Assembly: GCF_900168685.1 (NCBI RefSeq)
Contig: NZ_FVZN01000014.1
Span: 1,426,001-1,490,000, forward strand
Length of the DNA: 64,000 nt
Source: Solibacillus isronensis
Lineage (GTDB): Bacteria > Bacillota > Bacilli > Bacillales_A > Planococcaceae
Direction: 5' to 3'
Each line of letters begins with the position of its first letter. Within the stretch, counting starts at the first letter, position 1. Positions 60,765 to 64,000 of the stretch are shown here, one piece after another. Both the position numbers and the translations under genes were made by a program. Below the pieces are notes generated by a model. The model had not been told where the DNA came from. It was given only the letters and a program-made list of their open reading frames with translations, and ran no database searches.

Positions 60765-63272
60765 ATGGAAAATGATATGAACTATCAAAAATTCAATCAA
60801 TTATTTTCAGGTCGAAATCTCAATCAAGAAGTGAATATAGACTTTTTCAATTATTTTACATCTCTTACGAATAATCATCCGAATATTGTTATTGTATTAT
60901 CTAAATTCGGTAAAGTACTTTCTTCCAATAATAAAAAACTCCAAGCTTTACTCGGTAAGCCGGTAGTAAATCACGAGGATTTTCAACAGTTTTTGTATGG
61001 TGAAAACGTAGATATACTTGAAAATACATTTAATAAAGCATTACAAGGCCATGCTGAAAAATGTAGTATTGAAATTAATAATAATCTTAATAAAACATTA
61101 TTTCTCGATCTGACTTTCATTCCGATAATCATCGAAGAAGATGTTGTCGGTGTTTACTTGATCGTTACCGATAATACAGATAAAGCTGTGATGAAACAGG
61201 AACTGATGCTATGGGAAAACCACTTGAACTATGCTCAGCAAATAGCAGAAATCGGAAGCTGGGAATATTATTTCAATGAAGATAAACTGATCTGTTCAAA
61301 AAATTTTTACAATATGTTCGGAATTGATGATCAAAAATATATAAGTATTGATGAGCCGTTCAAGCAAATACATCCTGAAGATTTGAATATATCTTTACAA
61401 TATTTAAAGAAATCCATTAGTGACGGCGAACATTATACGCATAAAGTTCGGGTTTATCATAGGAAAACAAAAGAATTAAAACATTTCAAAGTACATGCTG
61501 AAGTGTTTGCTGAAGAAGGAAAACCAGCTAAAATCTTCGGAATTATTAAAGATGAAACATATCAAACATTGCTAAAAAAACAGCTGATCGAGCAGAACGA
61601 AGAATATAAGTCAATTTTTGATACTCTCACATCAGGAATTTGGATGCGTGAAAAAATAGGTGGTAAATTCCTTTTCGCTTCAAAAGGATTGGAAGAAATA
61701 TTGGAGATTCCCCTCTCTACCCTATATGAGGATTCAAAAGCCTGGTATAACATGATCCAGCCCGTGCATCTTCCAGAGTTGGAAAACGGTAAAAAGAAAA
61801 TGATGAACGGTGAAAGTTTCCAGTGGATTTATCGGATTAATTCCGGAAACGGTAATACAAAGTGGCTGCTTGAAGAAGTTGTACCCCGGCTTGATAATCA
61901 CGGCCAAATAACGAATATATTCGGGTTAGTCACGGATATTACTTATGAAATAGAAAAAGAACATAAAATAAATTACTTATCCAACTTTGATAATCTTACA
62001 GGTCTGCCAAATCAGCAAAGTCTATTTAAAAAATTGGATGACATGTGCGAAAGTGATGATCCATTTGCCATTCTTTATTTCGACCTGGACCGCTTTAATA
62101 TCATCAATGATTCACTCGGTTATTTTATCGGGAATGAAACATTAAAATTTATTGCAGACCGGCTTGAAAAAATAATGCCTAAAGACAGCTATCTTGCACG
62201 TTTAAGCAGCAATGATTTTATTATGATAATAAAAAATTTCGTAAATAAAAAAGAAGTGCTTCAATACGCCAAAACGGTCATCAAAAAAATTAGAGAACCG
62301 TTCACCATTCAGGATTACGAGTTAAATATCTCGACTAGTATCGGCATTACTTTCTATCCCGAGGAAGGCAAGGAAAAATTGACCCTTTTGAAAAATGCTC
62401 ACACTGCACTTTATAAAGCTAAAAAGGAAGGGAAAAGTACTTATCAGCTTTCATCTGATGAAGGAGATATATCTACTTATAAAAAGTATGCTTTGGATCG
62501 TGATATGCGAAAAGCTATTTCAAATGAGGAATTTGAGTTGCATTTCCAGCCGCAAGTGGAAACAGGCAATGGTTCTCTTTGCGGAGCTGAAGCGTTAATT
62601 CGCTGGAACCATAAAGAATGGGGATTAGTCTCCCCTGGAGAATTTATTCCATTGGCGGAAGAAAACCATATGATCAACGGGATTACTGACTGGGTGATTG
62701 AAAAGGTTTGCCAGCTTCTTAAAGAATGGAAAGAAAAAGGACTGCCAATCATTCCGATAGCAATAAATATCCCTCCTATCCGATTTATGAAAAAAGGGTT
62801 GTATCAACATGTGAAAACACAATTGGAGCGTTTCGGGATTGATCCGTTCTATTTGGAATTCGAAATTACAGAAGATACATTGCTGAATATAGAATCGAGT
62901 GTATATTCAACGATTCAAAGCTTAAAAGACCTCGGAATTCGGATTGCGGTTGACGATTTTGGTACCGGCTATGCATCTTTAGCTTCGATTCGAAAGTTTA
63001 AACCGAATAAAATTAAAATCGATAAAATATTTATAGATAATATTAATAACGAGGACAAAGTAGATAACGGCATTATTTGTGCTACATTGAATTTAGCGAA
63101 GTCGCTGGAGATGAATGTGGTCGCTGAAGGTGTGGAAGAGTTTGAACAGCTCAAATTTCTAAAGAAAAATGACTGTGATGTAATTCAAGGTTATCTATTT
63201 TCCAAACCCGTTAAAAAAGAAGCGTTTGAACACATATTGCAAGTCGGTTATTTATCCCCGCAAGTTTCATAA
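60765..63272 (+). CDS. c-di-GMP phosphodiesterase: PAS domains, degenerate GGDEF, intact EAL
   Basis: About 835 residues; ATG 60765 is preferred over 60750, whose purine run is too close. Three PAS-like domains (about residues 30-140, 150-270 and 280-400) precede a GGDEF domain whose motif is SSNDF (LARLSSNDFIMII), so it should not make c-di-GMP but may still bind GTP. The EAL domain (about 575-825) has all key motifs: AEALIRWNH, INIPP, ITEDTLL, VDDFGTGYASL, IKIDKIFI, AEGVE and IQGYLFSKP. It is therefore expected to degrade c-di-GMP. It is monocistronic, with no membrane helix. Confidence 0.92.
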   Translation: MENDMNYQKFNQLFSGRNLNQEVNIDFFNYFTSLTNNHPNIVIVLSKFGKVLSSNNKKLQALLGKPVVNHEDFQQFLYGENVDILENTFNKALQGHAEKCSIEINNNLNKTLFLDLTFIPIIIEEDVVGVYLIVTDNTDKAVMKQELMLWENHLNYAQQIAEIGSWEYYFNEDKLICSKNFYNMFGIDDQKYISIDEPFKQIHPEDLNISLQYLKKSISDGEHYTHKVRVYHRKTKELKHFKVHAEVFAEEGKPAKIFGIIKDETYQTLLKKQLIEQNEEYKSIFDTLTSGIWMREKIGGKFLFASKGLEEILEIPLSTLYEDSKAWYNMIQPVHLPELENGKKKMMNGESFQWIYRINSGNGNTKWLLEEVVPRLDNHGQITNIFGLVTDITYEIEKEHKINYLSNFDNLTGLPNQQSLFKKLDDMCESDDPFAILYFDLDRFNIINDSLGYFIGNETLKFIADRLEKIMPKDSYLARLSSNDFIMIIKNFVNKKEVLQYAKTVIKKIREPFTIQDYELNISTSIGITFYPEEGKEKLTLLKNAHTALYKAKKEGKSTYQLSSDEGDISTYKKYALDRDMRKAISNEEFELHFQPQVETGNGSLCGAEALIRWNHKEWGLVSPGEFIPLAEENHMINGITDWVIEKVCQLLKEWKEKGLPIIPIAINIPPIRFMKKGLYQHVKTQLERFGIDPFYLEFEITEDTLLNIESSVYSTIQSLKDLGIRIAVDDFGTGYASLASIRKFKPNKIKIDKIFIDNINNEDKVDNGIICATLNLAKSLEMNVVAEGVEEFEQLKFLKKNDCDVIQGYLFSKPVKKEAFEHILQVGYLSPQVS

Positions 63273-63296
63273 TCATTTAACATCCGTTAAAAAAAT

Positions 63297-63330
63297 AAAC
63301 CGAAGCAACTTTCATAGGCTGCTTCGGTTT
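63297..63330. terminator. Bidirectional terminator
   Basis: 11-bp perfect stem (AAACCGAAGCA with TGCTTCGGTTT) with flanking A/T runs, between the convergent phosphodiesterase and binding-protein genes. Confidence 0.88.
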
Positions 63331-63336
63331 TTAATG

Positions 63337-64000
63337 TTATTTTGATTCGTTATATGCTTTTAAGAACTCTTTTACTTTTGCGCTGTCTGCTTCCAGTTTT
63401 AAACCTGTGTCAATTAAAGGTGAAACTGTTGATACAGCCGGCTTTTTCTTACCTTGGTAGTAGCTGATGAACTCTTCTTGATTGATTGAGTGAAGAACTG
63501 CTTTACGTAAGTCTGCAGATTTCGCAGTTTCACGACCGCTTGTATTGAACAATAAGTATGAAACGGCATTGCTGTCAGCTGTTTTTAATTCTAAGTTTTC
63601 ATCGCCTTCAACTACATCTGTTTTCGTTTCAGGAACTGATTGTAATACGTGGATTTCACCATTACGCAATGCTGATAGTGCACTGTCATTATCCTGGATG
63701 AAACGAACGCTGATGTTTTCAATTTTTGGCTCGTTTTCAGTTCCCGCCTGGTATGCAGGGTTTTTCACGAATGTTGCTTCATAGTCATTTTTCTTCACTA
63801 AAATATATGGGCCTGATGCTGCTAAATGGTTTGCATAGCTTGCGCCTTCTGTAACAGTCGATTGATCACCGTAAGCGATATCCGTGTTCGGGTCATAGCT
63901 TGCTACATCAAATGTGTTCACTGCAGTTACCGCAGCTTCAGATACAATACCGCCAGATTGGTGCGCTAAGTAGTTTAATACTTGCGGGAAAGGATTTGGT
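63337..64000 (-). CDS. Peptide/dipeptide ABC transporter substrate-binding protein (family 5), 5' truncated
   Basis: C-terminal part of a family 5 solute-binding protein; the frame stays open to the window edge. Typical segments are FPQVLNYLAHQSGG near the edge, LAASGPYILVKKNDYEATFVKNP, FIQDNDSALSALRNGEIHVL, SYLLFNTSGRETAKSADLRKAVLHSI and the C-terminal AKVKEFLKAYNESK. These proteins capture oligopeptides or related solutes outside the membrane. Permease and ATPase partners and the lipoprotein signal would lie outside the window. The substrate is not known. Confidence 0.88.
   Translation of the reverse strand, partial: PNPFPQVLNYLAHQSGGIVSEAAVTAVNTFDVASYDPNTDIAYGDQSTVTEGASYANHLAASGPYILVKKNDYEATFVKNPAYQAGTENEPKIENISVRFIQDNDSALSALRNGEIHVLQSVPETKTDVVEGDENLELKTADSNAVSYLLFNTSGRETAKSADLRKAVLHSINQEEFISYYQGKKKPAVSTVSPLIDTGLKLEADSAKVKEFLKAYNESK

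Noticed and set aside
1-64000. tRNA, rRNA, prophage, insertion sequence or defence island
   Set aside because: Looked for and not seen: no transposase, integrase, cas or restriction-modification genes, and no tRNA or rRNA sequence that I recognised by eye.

Overview
The window looks like chromosomal DNA from a low-GC, endospore-forming-lineage Firmicute of the Bacillales, most likely the Planococcaceae/Caryophanaceae (Lysinibacillus/Solibacillus type). The reasons are AT-rich intergenic DNA, strong AAGGAGG-type ribosome binding sites, frequent TTG/GTG starts, gene neighbourhoods shared with Bacillus subtilis (xpaC-telA, odhA-odhB, ypmR-ypmS-msrA-msrB, thyA-dfrA, ypjP, paiA-paiB, a feu-like siderophore operon), and a surface protein with C-terminal SLH repeats. 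Most genes lie on the minus strand. I see no rRNA, tRNA, CRISPR array, prophage or intact insertion sequence.

Layout. 1-6.4 kb: the 3' end of an ABC-F ATPase, an unfamiliar membrane-anchored protein built from two homologous halves, a cold-shock gene with a structured leader, a DUF1033-type gene, and the xpaC-telA pair. 6.5-9.8 kb: a 31-residue membrane protein, a GC-rich palindromic repeat, and a three-gene amino-acid ABC transporter behind a lysine (L-box) riboswitch, which points to lysine as the substrate. 9.8-20.6 kb: odhA-odhB (2-oxoglutarate dehydrogenase), a two-component system, a PAS/GGDEF diguanylate cyclase just downstream of dapF, and a GNAT acetyltransferase. 20.6-28.8 kb: a MurG-type transferase, a secreted CAP-domain protein, a COG0523 GTPase, a carboxy-terminal processing protease, a DUF6612-type lipoprotein, a small HEPN-like protein, deoD and yozE. 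28.8-39.3 kb: a chemoreceptor, msrB/msrA/ypmS/ypmR, degV, a hemolysin-III-type membrane protein, dfrA/thyA, a DUF378 protein, ypjP and several very small proteins. 39.9-50.2 kb: a nucleoid-associated protein, oligoendopeptidase F, cardiolipin synthase, a long-form RsgA, paiAB, a YceI protein behind an MhqR-like operator, a DUF5412/HAD/small membrane protein cluster and a disordered repeat protein. 50.4-56.1 kb: a Fur-controlled siderophore uptake operon (AraC regulator, lipoprotein receptor, two permeases, ATPase, esterase). 56.4-64 kb: a TraB/GumN-type exported protein, a YusW-type lipoprotein, an SLH surface protein, a PAS-GGDEF-EAL phosphodiesterase and the 3' end of an oligopeptide-binding protein.

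How the parts work together: the content is mainly housekeeping and envelope biology with clear regulatory wiring. It includes lysine sensing by RNA, iron sensing by Fur, a probable quinone/electrophile response at yceI, and c-di-GMP synthesis (16.5 kb) and breakdown (60.8 kb) in the same window. The least explained items are the duplicated membrane protein with an apparent ATA start, the csp leader hairpin, the five-copy repeat protein, and a set of ribosome-binding-site-supported proteins of 19-34 residues.
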